A stretch of 33,025 bases of DNA, from the NCBI GenBank assembly GCA_021162615.1, contig JAGGYH010000097.1, forward strand, positions 1 to 33,025, read 5' to 3'. Both the position numbers and the translations under genes were made by a program. The stretch is from Candidatus Aminicenantota bacterium (GTDB lineage: Bacteria; Acidobacteriota; Aminicenantia; Aminicenantales; Aminicenantaceae). Below the pieces are notes generated by a model, which saw only the letters and a list, made by a program, of their open reading frames with translations, was not told where the DNA came from and did no database searches. Positions 7,733-17,691 of this stretch are shown in pieces (the stretch's first letter is position 1; each line of letters starts with the position of its first letter).

Positions 7733-10264
7733 TTGAGAAAAATAAAAGCATTTCTGGGCTTGATTATTGTTTTGTTTTTGTTTCAGAGCGCAGCGGCTGA
7801 GATCCGGTCACCGCAGGATTTTTTGGGATTTAAAGTCGGAGCAGACAGGAAACTGGCGGATATGAATCAGATTATTGATTATTTCATGATTCTCGGAGAG
7901 CAAAGCCCCCTGATTGAGGTGGAAGAAGTGGGCAAGACCTCGATGGGAAATCCCTTTATCGTGGCTGTGATCACTTCGGAGGACAATCATAAGCATCTTG
8001 AAAAATATAGGCAGATCCAGCAGAAACTTGCAGATCCGAGAAAGCTGAAATCCGGGGAAGCGGAAAAACTTATTTCAGAGGGAAAAGCAGTGGTCATGGT
8101 GAATTGTTCTATTCATGCCACTGAAATAGCAGCCTGTCAGATGTCCATGGAGCTGGCTTATGATATGGCTGCAAAGAGAGACAAAACGACAAAAGAGATT
8201 CTGGATAATGTCATATTGATTTTAACTCCCATGCATAATCCTGACGGGATTCAAATGGTGGTTGACTGGTATAAAAAGTATCTCGGCACCAAATATGAGG
8301 GAGGGCGGATGCCCTGGCTTTACAATAAATATGTTGGTCACGATAATAATCGCGACTGGTTTATGTTCACACAGAAAGAAACAAAATTAACCATAAAAGT
8401 CCACAACGCATGGCATCCTCATGTGATTGTGGATATGCATCAGATGGGGAGCACGGGTCCGAGATTGTTTGTTCCTCCGTATGTGGATCCTTATGAGCCG
8501 AATATCGATCCCATACTCAGGCAGGAAGTGGCTATGATGGGAACATTCATGGCTACGGAACTTACATCAGAGGGAAAAGGTGGGGTCATGCACAGTATGG
8601 GATTTGATGCATGGACTCCGGCAAGAGCCTATCACCATTATCACGGAGGAATCCGTATTCTCACTGAGGCGGCCAGTGTCAAGATTGCAACCCCCATCGA
8701 CGTTCCGTGGGAAAGACTGAGCCCTCAGGTCAAACAGGAATCCGTAAGCATGCCCCTTCCCTGGAAAGGCGGGAAATGGACCTTAAGGGATATTGTGGAT
8801 TATGACTATTCTGCTGTTAGGGCCGCACTGACAAATGCGGCCCGTCTCAGGGAAAACTGGGTAAGGAACTTTTACCTGATTTTTAGAAAAGCAGTGGAAC
8901 AGACCGAGCCTCCATATTCTTATATCATTCCGGAAAAACAGCGTGACCTTTCCACTGCATTGAAAATGCTTGACATTTTAAAGACAGGCGGAGTGGAGAT
9001 ACACCGAGCTAAAAAACCTTTCACAGCCGGAGGATTCGAATACCCTGAAGGGACCTTTATCGTGTATATGGCGCAGCCGTTCGGAGGATTTGCGAAAACC
9101 CTGCTCGAACCTCAAGTCTATCCGGAAATAAGAGAGTTTCAGGGCGGCCCTCTCAAAACACCTTATGATGTGGTGGGCCACACCCTTCCTTTTCTGATGG
9201 GAGTCGAAGCAGTAAAAGTGGATGAGCCGTTTGAGGCAGAGACGCGGCTGGTAAAAGGGATAACAAAGCCTGCTCCGGTGATAGAACTTAAGAAAGGGGC
9301 GCTCTTTTACGTATGGGGTCATGAATCAAATGATGATATCGTGGCAGCTAACAGGCTTTTGGATAAAGGATATACCATTTTTTGGGCTGCTGAGGAATTT
9401 TCTTCTGAAGGGATGCTCTATCCTGAAGGAACCATGCTCATAAGGTGTTCTGACCGTACAGAGGATGACCTGAAAGCGGTTTCAAAAAATCTTCTTATCC
9501 GTTTCAGAGGCATAGAAGAGGAACCCGGAATAAAAGCCTATGTCTTCCGGAAACCGAGAATCGGCCTTTATAAAAGCTGGACAGCTTCCATGGATGAAGG
9601 GTGGACCCGGTTTGTTCTTGAGCAGTTTGAATTTCAATATAAAAGCCTTTTTGACAAGGACATAAGGGCGGGGAATCTTGCGGAAGATTTCGATGTCATT
9701 ATTTTTCCGGATCTCAGCGACAGGGCCATTTTCCAGGGAGTGCCGGAAGAATCTTTTCCTCCTGAATATGCCGGAGGAATAGGGGAGATCGGAGTAAAAA
9801 ACATGGAAGATTTCATTCAAAGCGGGGGAACGCTTGTGACTATGAATTCTTCTTCCGAATTCGGGATTAAACGCCTGCACATTGGCGTAGAGGACCGTGC
9901 TTCAGGGCTCAGGCGGGATGAATTTTTCATCCCCGGTTCTTTGCTCGCTGTTATCAATGATCGTGACCATCCCATAACTTATGGTTACGGAAGAGATGCG
10001 GTTGTTTTTTTTAGAAGAAGCCCGGTTTTTAAGGTATTTGAGGGAAGAAGTGTTGTGAAGTATGCTCCGGAGGCCCTTTTGAGCGGCTGGATCAGCGGAG
10101 AGGAGCATTTGACCGGCCATAGCGCCCTGGCGGATGTTCCGTTTGGAAAAGGAAGGGTTATCTTAATTGGATTTCCCGCTCAGTACAGGGCTCAGTCTCA
10201 CGGGTCCTTTAAATACTTTTTTAATTCCCTGTTTTATGGAGCAAGCACATTAAAGGATATGTGA
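7733..10264 (+). CDS. M14-family zinc carboxypeptidase-like exported protein
   Basis: NCSIHATEIAACQMS (HxxE zinc site), VDMHQMG (third ligand region), ILTEAAS (catalytic Glu region); TTG at 7733 follows GGAGG better than ATG 7712 and begins a signal peptide. Confidence 0.85.
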   Translation: MRKIKAFLGLIIVLFLFQSAAAEIRSPQDFLGFKVGADRKLADMNQIIDYFMILGEQSPLIEVEEVGKTSMGNPFIVAVITSEDNHKHLEKYRQIQQKLADPRKLKSGEAEKLISEGKAVVMVNCSIHATEIAACQMSMELAYDMAAKRDKTTKEILDNVILILTPMHNPDGIQMVVDWYKKYLGTKYEGGRMPWLYNKYVGHDNNRDWFMFTQKETKLTIKVHNAWHPHVIVDMHQMGSTGPRLFVPPYVDPYEPNIDPILRQEVAMMGTFMATELTSEGKGGVMHSMGFDAWTPARAYHHYHGGIRILTEAASVKIATPIDVPWERLSPQVKQESVSMPLPWKGGKWTLRDIVDYDYSAVRAALTNAARLRENWVRNFYLIFRKAVEQTEPPYSYIIPEKQRDLSTALKMLDILKTGGVEIHRAKKPFTAGGFEYPEGTFIVYMAQPFGGFAKTLLEPQVYPEIREFQGGPLKTPYDVVGHTLPFLMGVEAVKVDEPFEAETRLVKGITKPAPVIELKKGALFYVWGHESNDDIVAANRLLDKGYTIFWAAEEFSSEGMLYPEGTMLIRCSDRTEDDLKAVSKNLLIRFRGIEEEPGIKAYVFRKPRIGLYKSWTASMDEGWTRFVLEQFEFQYKSLFDKDIRAGNLAEDFDVIIFPDLSDRAIFQGVPEESFPPEYAGGIGEIGVKNMEDFIQSGGTLVTMNSSSEFGIKRLHIGVEDRASGLRRDEFFIPGSLLAVINDRDHPITYGYGRDAVVFFRRSPVFKVFEGRSVVKYAPEALLSGWISGEEHLTGHSALADVPFGKGRVILIGFPAQYRAQSHGSFKYFFNSLFYGASTLKDM

Positions 10265-10373
10265 TAGATTTTCTTTGACCGGGTGATTTTCTTATGATAT
10301 AAGCTTATTAAGATACACCCACCGTATCAGATTGTGATGAGTTAATAAATATGAAGAAAAAAGGGGATTTAAA

Positions 10374-11591
10374 ATGAAAGCATTAAGAAAAATTTTGGGA
10401 CTTTTTATTGTTTTGTTTATAGGACTTCCCATACTTTTTGCTGTCATATGGGCTGTAGGGCTCACCCGGTCTGCTGTGTCTCCTGAGTTTGTTTCTGACC
10501 TTCCCCAGGAGATAATCGAAGAAGTACCTTCGCTTGTTGAGGAAGTGTTTATAGAGGCCCAGGACGAAGAATTGATCAGTGATGAGGATACGAGAGCCTG
10601 GTTCAAGGCTGCTTCGGAGGTTGACATCTCTCCCCGTGAATTGATGAGGAATATGGGACTTGAAAGCTGGCTTGAGAACGAACTGTCAGGTTCTCTGGAA
10701 GAGATAGGGGACGTATTAAGAGGGAAAAGAAAAGCGGGGTCTATTGTCATTGACCTTCGTCCTTTAAAAAATGCGCTCCAAAGTGAAGATTTTAAGGATT
10801 ATATCACTCAGGTCATGGAACAGCTTCCTCCCTGTGATGAAGTGGATATTGAACGCTGGTACACGGTGATTGAAAGAGATTATGACCTGTTCGAGTTCCC
10901 CCCATGCACACCCGGTGTAGAGGTGTCAGATCAGGTTATACAGGATTACCTTGACGAATTAACCGATGACATATCGGACGAGATAGAAATTTTTTCGGGG
11001 ATGCGGTTTGTGCCGCTGAGCGTTACGCGGATTGTTAAACTGCTTTCCTACGGGATGTTTCTTTTACCGGCCTTGATCATTTTGCTGGGTTCGGTTATTG
11101 CGGCAACTTCAACAGCAGGCTTTTTCAGATGGAGCGGCTTGTCATTCCTGGCAGGAGGGCTTATCTCCTTGTTTACAGCGCTCTTTACCAAGCAATTGGC
11201 CTTTGCGGGGATCGGGCTTTCTCCATATTCATTCTCTAAAGATTGGTCGGCCGGGCTTCATGAACTGGTTCTGGAAAAGACAGCTTGGATACAGACCGCT
11301 GTTGTAGGCCACCTGTTCTCTCCAGTGATTGCTGTGGCCGGAGTGGTGAGTATCGTGGGATTTATTATTTTTGTGCTTTCTTTTATTGCAAGCGGCAAAC
11401 CCAAACCTGTTAAAGAAAAGCCCGCTGAAAAAAAGGAAGAAAAAAGGATCGAACAAAAAGAAGAAGAGAAAAAGGAAGAAGCTCCCCAGGAAAAAGCAGA
11501 ACCTGAAGAAGAGCCGGAAAGTGAGTCACAAAAAGAAAAGGAAGAAGAGAAAGAAGAACCTTCTGAAGAACCCGAAGAAAAGAAAGAATAA
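10374..11591 (+). CDS. Membrane protein with multiple TM helices and highly charged K/E-rich C-terminal tail
   Basis: Hydrophobic segments near the N-terminus and at residues of about 225-345; tail KPKPVKEKPAEKKEEKRIEQKEEEKKEE...; no family recognised. Confidence 0.75.
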   Translation: MKALRKILGLFIVLFIGLPILFAVIWAVGLTRSAVSPEFVSDLPQEIIEEVPSLVEEVFIEAQDEELISDEDTRAWFKAASEVDISPRELMRNMGLESWLENELSGSLEEIGDVLRGKRKAGSIVIDLRPLKNALQSEDFKDYITQVMEQLPPCDEVDIERWYTVIERDYDLFEFPPCTPGVEVSDQVIQDYLDELTDDISDEIEIFSGMRFVPLSVTRIVKLLSYGMFLLPALIILLGSVIAATSTAGFFRWSGLSFLAGGLISLFTALFTKQLAFAGIGLSPYSFSKDWSAGLHELVLEKTAWIQTAVVGHLFSPVIAVAGVVSIVGFIIFVLSFIASGKPKPVKEKPAEKKEEKRIEQKEEEKKEEAPQEKAEPEEEPESESQKEKEEEKEEPSEEPEEKKE

Positions 11592-11609
11592 GCTTTAAAA
11601 GGAGATGTG

Positions 11610-12428
11610 ATGAGAACGAGAACCATTTTAAAAATATTTTCTATGTGCTTGTTCATTGTTTTTCTGGTTCTTCCGGGATTTACAGGATCAAAAAATTCAG
11701 GCCAAAGGACCTATACGTCTAAATGGACACCCAGGAAGAATATAGCCAGCATTGATGTGGGAGGTTCGTTATCATTTATCCAAGCAGGATATAATTACGA
11801 ATACATGGATACGCTTTGGGGGGAAGATATGGCCATAAGTGATTATGTCGAAAATGCAGATGCTCTTGGATTCAGTGCCGGAGCAGGATTTTATATTGTG
11901 GAAAGCCTGGAGATTGCGGCCAGTTTGAACATATTCTCCAAATCGCTGGACGGAACCTACGGATTCAGCCTTCCGAATATATATTTATGGAATGATATTG
12001 CATCTGACGAGGCAGAAGCCAATCCGTTTTTTAAGGAAACAGTCTTTAGCCTTATGGTCAATTTTCATCCTGTTACTTCTGGAAGCCTCCGGCCGTTTGT
12101 TGGGGCCGGTATCAGCTATATTTCAGGCAAGATGGATTTGCTTTATGATATTATCTACGAAGAGACTTTTTACTGGGATTGGACGCATGATATAGATATC
12201 GCAGAGATTGAATTCGAAAAAACAAATGTCAATAAGCTTGGGTTTAATGTTTCCGGAGGCATGGATTTTTACATCACAAACAGAGTGGCTTTTTATGCTT
12301 CAGGAAGATACATCATTGCAAAACGGGAGGTAGAGCATCCTCTGACCACTCAATGGGAAGAGGGGGAAACACTTGAGCTGGATTTAGGGGGATTGTCAGC
12401 TAATTTAGGGATCAAGGTCTTCTTTTAA
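11610..12428 (+). CDS. Exported outer-membrane beta-barrel-like hypothetical protein
   Basis: AAAGGAG RBS before ATG 11610, signal peptide, FGxSAGAGFYIV/FVGAGISYISG/GLSANLGIKVFF OMP-type strands. Confidence 0.72.
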   Translation: MRTRTILKIFSMCLFIVFLVLPGFTGSKNSGQRTYTSKWTPRKNIASIDVGGSLSFIQAGYNYEYMDTLWGEDMAISDYVENADALGFSAGAGFYIVESLEIAASLNIFSKSLDGTYGFSLPNIYLWNDIASDEAEANPFFKETVFSLMVNFHPVTSGSLRPFVGAGISYISGKMDLLYDIIYEETFYWDWTHDIDIAEIEFEKTNVNKLGFNVSGGMDFYITNRVAFYASGRYIIAKREVEHPLTTQWEEGETLELDLGGLSANLGIKVFF

Positions 12429-12529
12429 ACAGAAGAGTCATTACGAAATCTTATTTTTTCAAAAAAAGGAACTTTTTATCCAGTGTTTTCGTTTAATCTA
12501 TTAAAGGATAAGTTTATTAGGAGGTTGAC

Positions 12530-13525
12530 ATGAAAAAGTTCATACTGTTTGTTTTGTTTCTCGTTATTCTGACTTTATTCATAGGGTCTGCACCGGCAAA
12601 GGAAGTCAACAAGCATTTTCATCAAACCTTTGATGTCAAACAAGGAGATGTGCTTCATCTTACGTACGGAGACGGTGATGTGACAATCATTCCATGGAAT
12701 GAGGACAGGATCGATGTGGAAGTGAATTACAGGGCTGAAATTGACAGGGTAGGAATCGGGCAGGAGCATGATTTTGATGTCGAATTCAGCCAGAGAGGGA
12801 GTTCCGTATACGTGACTGAAAAAAGAAGATACGGTTTTACTATAGGTTACATCAATGTGAGAAGATATGAATATATTTACGAGATCAAGGCTCCGAATTA
12901 TATTCGGTTGGATTTAAAAGGGGATGATGGAGATGTGAACATCGAAGGATGGAGAGAGGAAATCGAATGCAGGCTGGATGATGGTGATTTGTTACTCAAA
13001 GATATTGATGCAGGCAGGACAAGGATCTGGGGGGAGGATGGGACCACTGAAATAGAGGAATTCAAGGGAGAATTATCCATTTCCGTTGATGACGGGGATA
13101 TACGTCTTTCAGCATGTGAGGTTCCTGAATGCAGGCTGGATATGGAAGACGGGGATATTCAAGTAAAAAATTCCAGCGGCTCTTTTGACATCACTTCGGA
13201 TGATGGTGATGTGATTATGGATCAGACAGCGGCAGAAAAACTGTATATAAGGGCTGATGATGGGGATATTGATCTTAACCTTCTGGCATCAGACACCTTA
13301 AATGCCGACATAAAAACGGACGACGGTCCGGTTCGGGTCAATCTTGAAAGAGGATTTTCAACTTCTTTTTACACTTATTCTGATGATGGACGGATACGTA
13401 TTGAGCTGGAAAATATAGAGAATTTTGAAGATGAACGTCATTCTAAGTCCGGTGAGATAAACGGAGGGAAAGGGAAAATCCGTATCCGCACATCTGACGG
13501 GAACATCACTATTGGTGAGAGGTGA
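12530..13525 (+). CDS. Secreted DUF4097-like beta-helical protein with repeated DDGD motifs
   Basis: Signal peptide MKKFILFVLFLVILTLFIGSAPAK; about 11 repeats such as GDDGDVNIEGW, LDDGDLLLKDI, VDDGDIRLSAC, MEDGDIQVKNS, SDDGDVIMDQT, ADDGDIDLNLL; AGGAGG RBS. Confidence 0.8.
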   Translation: MKKFILFVLFLVILTLFIGSAPAKEVNKHFHQTFDVKQGDVLHLTYGDGDVTIIPWNEDRIDVEVNYRAEIDRVGIGQEHDFDVEFSQRGSSVYVTEKRRYGFTIGYINVRRYEYIYEIKAPNYIRLDLKGDDGDVNIEGWREEIECRLDDGDLLLKDIDAGRTRIWGEDGTTEIEEFKGELSISVDDGDIRLSACEVPECRLDMEDGDIQVKNSSGSFDITSDDGDVIMDQTAAEKLYIRADDGDIDLNLLASDTLNADIKTDDGPVRVNLERGFSTSFYTYSDDGRIRIELENIENFEDERHSKSGEINGGKGKIRIRTSDGNITIGER

Positions 13526-13532
13526 GATTGTT

Positions 13533-14585
13533 TTACTCTAAATAATATCCGATAGAGAAAAAACTGACCCAGTGGCGGAGCGAGAAAGGAGCTGTTGTCC
13601 CCATTCCTGATTTTTTGAGAGGCAGTACGCCTTCGCTGTAAGTGTCGGAAAAGCGAAAGAGTGTGCCGTTTATCTTTTTTTTCAGGGAATATGCCAGAAT
13701 TTTTTCTGTGGCGAGGAGGCCGAAAGGAATAGAGTATTTCCCGCACCAGTAGGTATTCCGGTAATCCAGATAAGTTTCTCCCCAGAGTTCTTTGGTCAAT
13801 CCTTTGATTTTGCGGCTGTCTACAGTCCCGGTGAGATAGGTCCTTATAAGGCGCTGGTCAAACTCTAAGGCTTTTTTCCAGGCTTTTTCCCCTTCTCCGA
13901 AAGGCGAATTGTTGAAGTCTTCTCCATAATGGTTTCCGTCAGAGGAAATGAGAAAAAAAATATCCTTTCCAGCTTCAAGGTCTTTTTCGTTCATATAATC
14001 CGCGATCACTTTGGCCAGCTTTTCTGAGACCTCATCCATTCGGGCAAAAGGCATGGGAGTGACCATGATGGGAGTGATCTTGACCTCAGGGTTAAAATAC
14101 TGAAGGAAGGGAAGAAGAGCTTCGATGGAGTGTTCGATCTCATGGGCCCTGTTATCTGTGATAAAAAACGCTTGGTCGAGCCGCTCTTTGATATATTCCC
14201 TCAGACCGGATACAGAGATAGGCTTCTTCAGGCCGGGCCAGTATTCGAAGCCGTCCAGGATCAGGATATTCTGGAGGCCGGGGATCTCGCTGCGGACCGT
14301 GCCGTGGGTGACGCCGAAGATGACCACTTCTTTAGTCTTAAGGATTTTGAAAAGAGGGTAGTAGATTCTTCCGGCATAGAGATAATCATCATGAGGAGAT
14401 ATGGCAGCCACAAGCTTCTGGTCTTCAAAAGACCTGTTTTCCTGACTTTCAAGATAATTCACAAGCTTGCGCATGCTTTCCGTGTTCCAACAGAAACCTA
14501 CGTCATCCCGGATGGGCCGCTTTTTCTGGGCGGCCAGGGATAAAACGCACACTCCGACAACAAAAAGAATAATGAGTCTTCGCAT
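13533..14585 (-). CDS. Memo-family (AmmeMemoRadiSam system protein B-like) protein with N-terminal signal peptide
   Basis: AAISPHDDYLYAGRIYYPLFK...VVIFGVTHGTV, EHSIEALLPFLQYFNPEVKITPIMV, FLISSDGNHYGEDF are Memo-like motifs; N-terminus MRRLIILFVVGVCVLSLAAQ is signal-like. Confidence 0.78.
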   Translation of the reverse strand: MRRLIILFVVGVCVLSLAAQKKRPIRDDVGFCWNTESMRKLVNYLESQENRSFEDQKLVAAISPHDDYLYAGRIYYPLFKILKTKEVVIFGVTHGTVRSEIPGLQNILILDGFEYWPGLKKPISVSGLREYIKERLDQAFFITDNRAHEIEHSIEALLPFLQYFNPEVKITPIMVTPMPFARMDEVSEKLAKVIADYMNEKDLEAGKDIFFLISSDGNHYGEDFNNSPFGEGEKAWKKALEFDQRLIRTYLTGTVDSRKIKGLTKELWGETYLDYRNTYWCGKYSIPFGLLATEKILAYSLKKKINGTLFRFSDTYSEGVLPLKKSGMGTTAPFSLRHWVSFFSIGYYLE

Positions 14586-14658
14586 GATTTTCCTTTCTCT
14601 TTTAAAAAACGGCTGCTTTTATGTTATCAAATGTTTTGGCTCTAGACGGACTTATCGA

Positions 14659-15309
14659 TTATAGTACACATAAAGAACCGTTTGAGTCAATTATTTGTTG
14701 ACGCTTCACGATTTGAGAGGACGTAGAGCCAAGAGCTTTGCGGATGCCGATCTCTTTGGTCCTCTGTTCTGCCATATATGCAGACAGGCCGAAAAGCCCT
14801 ATGCAGGCGATGATGATGACAAAAACCGCAATAGCGATCATGATGTAGACATACAGGATGTTTCCGTTGGGTTTTATCTCACTAGATAGGTGTGATTTGA
14901 GATGGATATCTTGGATAGGCTGGAGAAAATAATTGTAACCATTCCCCGCCCGAGTGTAATCTTCAAAAGATATTCCTGTTTCAGCTTGTATTTGACCGGC
15001 TGCGTATTGTTCCACAAGAGCCGGCATTTTTTGTTCAATGACCTCCGGCGAAACACCTTCTTTTAAAAGCACATAGGTGTGGACAGAAAAGCTCACATAA
15101 TTGGGCTGGCGGTCAAAGCCAATGGGCTCTAATGCACCTAAAAAGTCAAATCCGCATTTTTAACACTCTGGTCATGTCTTCGATTTCTGGAAAATCTGTT
15201 TTCATGGCGGGGCCTATGCCTGAGGGAATTAAAGCATGACATTTATTAAAGAAGAGGATTTATCTTTCCAGAAATTTCTGAATGCGACCTTGATGAGGTT
15301 TTTAATCAT
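14659..15309 (-). pseudogene. Eroded FtsX/MacB-type ABC transporter permease
   Basis: RBS AAGGAG, then MIKNLIKVAFRNFWKDKSSSLINV (15309-15238), then SGIGPAMKTDFPEIEDMTRVLKMRI*, then FLGALEPIGFDRQPNYVSFSVHTYVLLKEG...GLFGLSAYMAEQRTKEIGIRKALGSTSSQIV in another frame, then an unrelated C-terminus and stop; large internal pieces are missing. Confidence 0.85.
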
Positions 15310-15327
15310 GCCAAGGGCTCCTTTTTT

Positions 15328-17691
15328 TTAATGGGTCCAGGCATATCCGATTTTAACAAAAAATGTTCGGTCTGTCTGGGTTATATCAAGGCTTGTCATC
15401 CCCAGATAATTGTCCGAATAGCCGATAAAAACAACAGTCTGGGGGTTGAGTTTATAAGAAAAGAGAAACTGTGTGAATACGGTCTGAGTTTTAGGAGAGA
15501 CCGGAAAAACATAAAGTTCAGGATTTCGAGTCACATCAAGATATTGAACAATCGCCCGTAAAAATGTGCGAACACTGAAGTTGTATACGAATTTTATTTG
15601 TGACAGATTGGCTGTAAAAATCTTATTCTGATCACAGGTGAGCCGCTGGAATGTATGCTGGAGATTTAGATTGACATGTTGACCTAAGCTGAATTCAACA
15701 AAAGGAAGAAGATTCAGTCCCATTGCCTGCCGGGCATTATTGTAATCTATTGAGTCCCCATACAGAGCGGTCATGTTTAAGCGCACTCCTCCAAACGGCT
15801 TTATTTCAGTGACAATTACTGCCTGGTTCAGGTCATAATATTCAGATAAATAGAGCTGCCTTGTGTTTTTATACTGCAAGAGCACGGTGGACTGTAAGGG
15901 GCCATTGTACTGTGTCTGAATGCCAATTTCCCTGTCCGTCATATCTCCCTCATGATTATAGATGACATTTCCCCGCATACTCAATAGTATGTTCGTAAAC
16001 CAGTCTCTGCCTTTTCCCCAAAATCTGTAGCCAAGAAATCCGGACCCGCCTCTTAGGTCCACTCTGGGGACATATCCGTAATCGGCCCGAAAATTTGGAT
16101 TAAGGTCATTATAGTTAAAAAAGTACAGCCAGTTTCTTCCAATACTTTGGAATTCAGCTGTGATGGCATCTCCGGATAAAGGAGCTTTTTTTTGGCTGAA
16201 TATGTTTGAGGTTTGTTCTGAGTAGTCGGTTTCGGAATGAAGGTACTGAAAGCTGATGCTTTTGGTCTGGGAAAGCCGGAAAAATCCGTCAAATCCCGCC
16301 ACATGATTGTAGTAGTCATCAGAAACGCGGCCAGTGTAAAGAACTCCGATATGAGATGTCTGTCCTACATCCCTGCGGAATCGAAAAACCCCGCTGGCTA
16401 CCTCCTGATCGATGGAAGCAGATGAAGAGCCTTGGTTAGAGGGAAAAAGGAGATTATTGACTCTATCAAAGGTTCCAAAAACACCGAAGGCATTTTTCCC
16501 GATTTTACCGGTCAGTTTGAGTCCCCCCATAGGGTCAGCTACAGTCCGCGTAAAAACAGCCTCAATGGGAGTCAGGAAAAAATCAGCTCCCTCCAGAAAA
16601 AAGGGCCTTTTTTCCGGATACCGGATGGCAAACCGCGTGTTGACTTCGAGTTCTCTGATATCCGCTTCTATTTGTGAAAAATCAGGATTGACAGCGGCGT
16701 TGAGCATCAAATTAGGGGTAATGCCCCACCTGGCTGTGATCCCCGGATTAGGATCGATGTCCCCGTTTCCCATAGGGCTTTCAGGATTTGCAGGAAAATC
16801 GTCTCTTTTGTCTGTCCGGATTGTGGTCAGGGTCGGGTCAAGTTCGATGTTGGCTCCCGGGGATATTCCCTGCATTCCTGTTATCTTATTGAACTGGCAG
16901 ATGATACAGGTGATGTCTCTTTCTCTGGGGTGGGATGTCATGCGGTGGCGGACACTTCTTGGGTAGGACCGCTCAATGCTGAATCCCCATGTCTGGACTT
17001 CTGAGGTCTTTGGGAAACGGAGCTGGTTGAATGGGATCGCTATCTCAACGGCCCATCCCCAATCTGTGATTTTGCATGCTGAGGCCCAAATAGCATCCCA
17101 GGAAAAATCTTCATATCCCTCTGATTCACTGAAGTTAGCATCAGCTTGGACTCCCAGCGGATTGGCGCGGAACTGAAAGCCCCGTCGTTCGTCATTAAAC
17201 GTGTCGATCATAAAGCTGATGTGGTCATCCTGGATAAACGTGTCCATGGAATCGCGGTCCATAAGATGGGCCCGAATTTTTGAAGGATCCGGGTCATAGC
17301 AGCGCACAGCTACATAGAAGTAATGATTGTCATAAGTTACCAGACAATCGGTATCCACTGGTGCGGGAATGTTGTCACCGGGAAGCCATTCATAGGGAAG
17401 CTTGATGACAACCGCATTCTTCCATGCGTTTTCATCCAAGCTGCCATCTATTTTTATCTCAGAAGCGGCTTTGGTTACCAAATAATCTCTGGTCTCCCTT
17501 TGTTTTTGGGGGTTTGTTTCGCCGGGGGAAGTTAGATTGAATGGGAAAATTTTGTTTGAATCCGCATATGAATGAGCAAAAACAAGAAAACAGCATGATA
17601 ATATTAAAGAGAACCTGGTTATTATTTTAATGATGAAACAGTTGTGTTTCCAAAATATTTTCGGATCATATTTGCTGTTATTGATAATCAT
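15328..17691 (-). CDS. DUF5916-type outer-membrane protein with N-terminal CBM9-like domain
   Basis: IDGSLDENAWKNAVVIKLPYEW...DTDCLVTYDNHYFYVAVRCYDPDPSKIRAHLMDRDSM; MTARWGITPNLMLNAAVNPDFSQIEADIRELEVNTRFAIRYPEKRPFFLEGADFF-type motif; C-terminal barrel strands. Confidence 0.88.
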   Translation of the reverse strand: MIINNSKYDPKIFWKHNCFIIKIITRFSLILSCCFLVFAHSYADSNKIFPFNLTSPGETNPQKQRETRDYLVTKAASEIKIDGSLDENAWKNAVVIKLPYEWLPGDNIPAPVDTDCLVTYDNHYFYVAVRCYDPDPSKIRAHLMDRDSMDTFIQDDHISFMIDTFNDERRGFQFRANPLGVQADANFSESEGYEDFSWDAIWASACKITDWGWAVEIAIPFNQLRFPKTSEVQTWGFSIERSYPRSVRHRMTSHPRERDITCIICQFNKITGMQGISPGANIELDPTLTTIRTDKRDDFPANPESPMGNGDIDPNPGITARWGITPNLMLNAAVNPDFSQIEADIRELEVNTRFAIRYPEKRPFFLEGADFFLTPIEAVFTRTVADPMGGLKLTGKIGKNAFGVFGTFDRVNNLLFPSNQGSSSASIDQEVASGVFRFRRDVGQTSHIGVLYTGRVSDDYYNHVAGFDGFFRLSQTKSISFQYLHSETDYSEQTSNIFSQKKAPLSGDAITAEFQSIGRNWLYFFNYNDLNPNFRADYGYVPRVDLRGGSGFLGYRFWGKGRDWFTNILLSMRGNVIYNHEGDMTDREIGIQTQYNGPLQSTVLLQYKNTRQLYLSEYYDLNQAVIVTEIKPFGGVRLNMTALYGDSIDYNNARQAMGLNLLPFVEFSLGQHVNLNLQHTFQRLTCDQNKIFTANLSQIKFVYNFSVRTFLRAIVQYLDVTRNPELYVFPVSPKTQTVFTQFLFSYKLNPQTVVFIGYSDNYLGMTSLDITQTDRTFFVKIGYAWTH

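Noticed and set aside
11258-11656. 132-aa serine-rich minus-strand ORF and 75-aa K-rich plus-strand ORF (11371-11598)
   Set aside because: Out-of-frame readings of the GAA/AAG-rich tail of the 10374-11591 gene.
16412-16966. 184-aa plus-strand ORF
   Set aside because: Antisense shadow of the DUF5916 gene.
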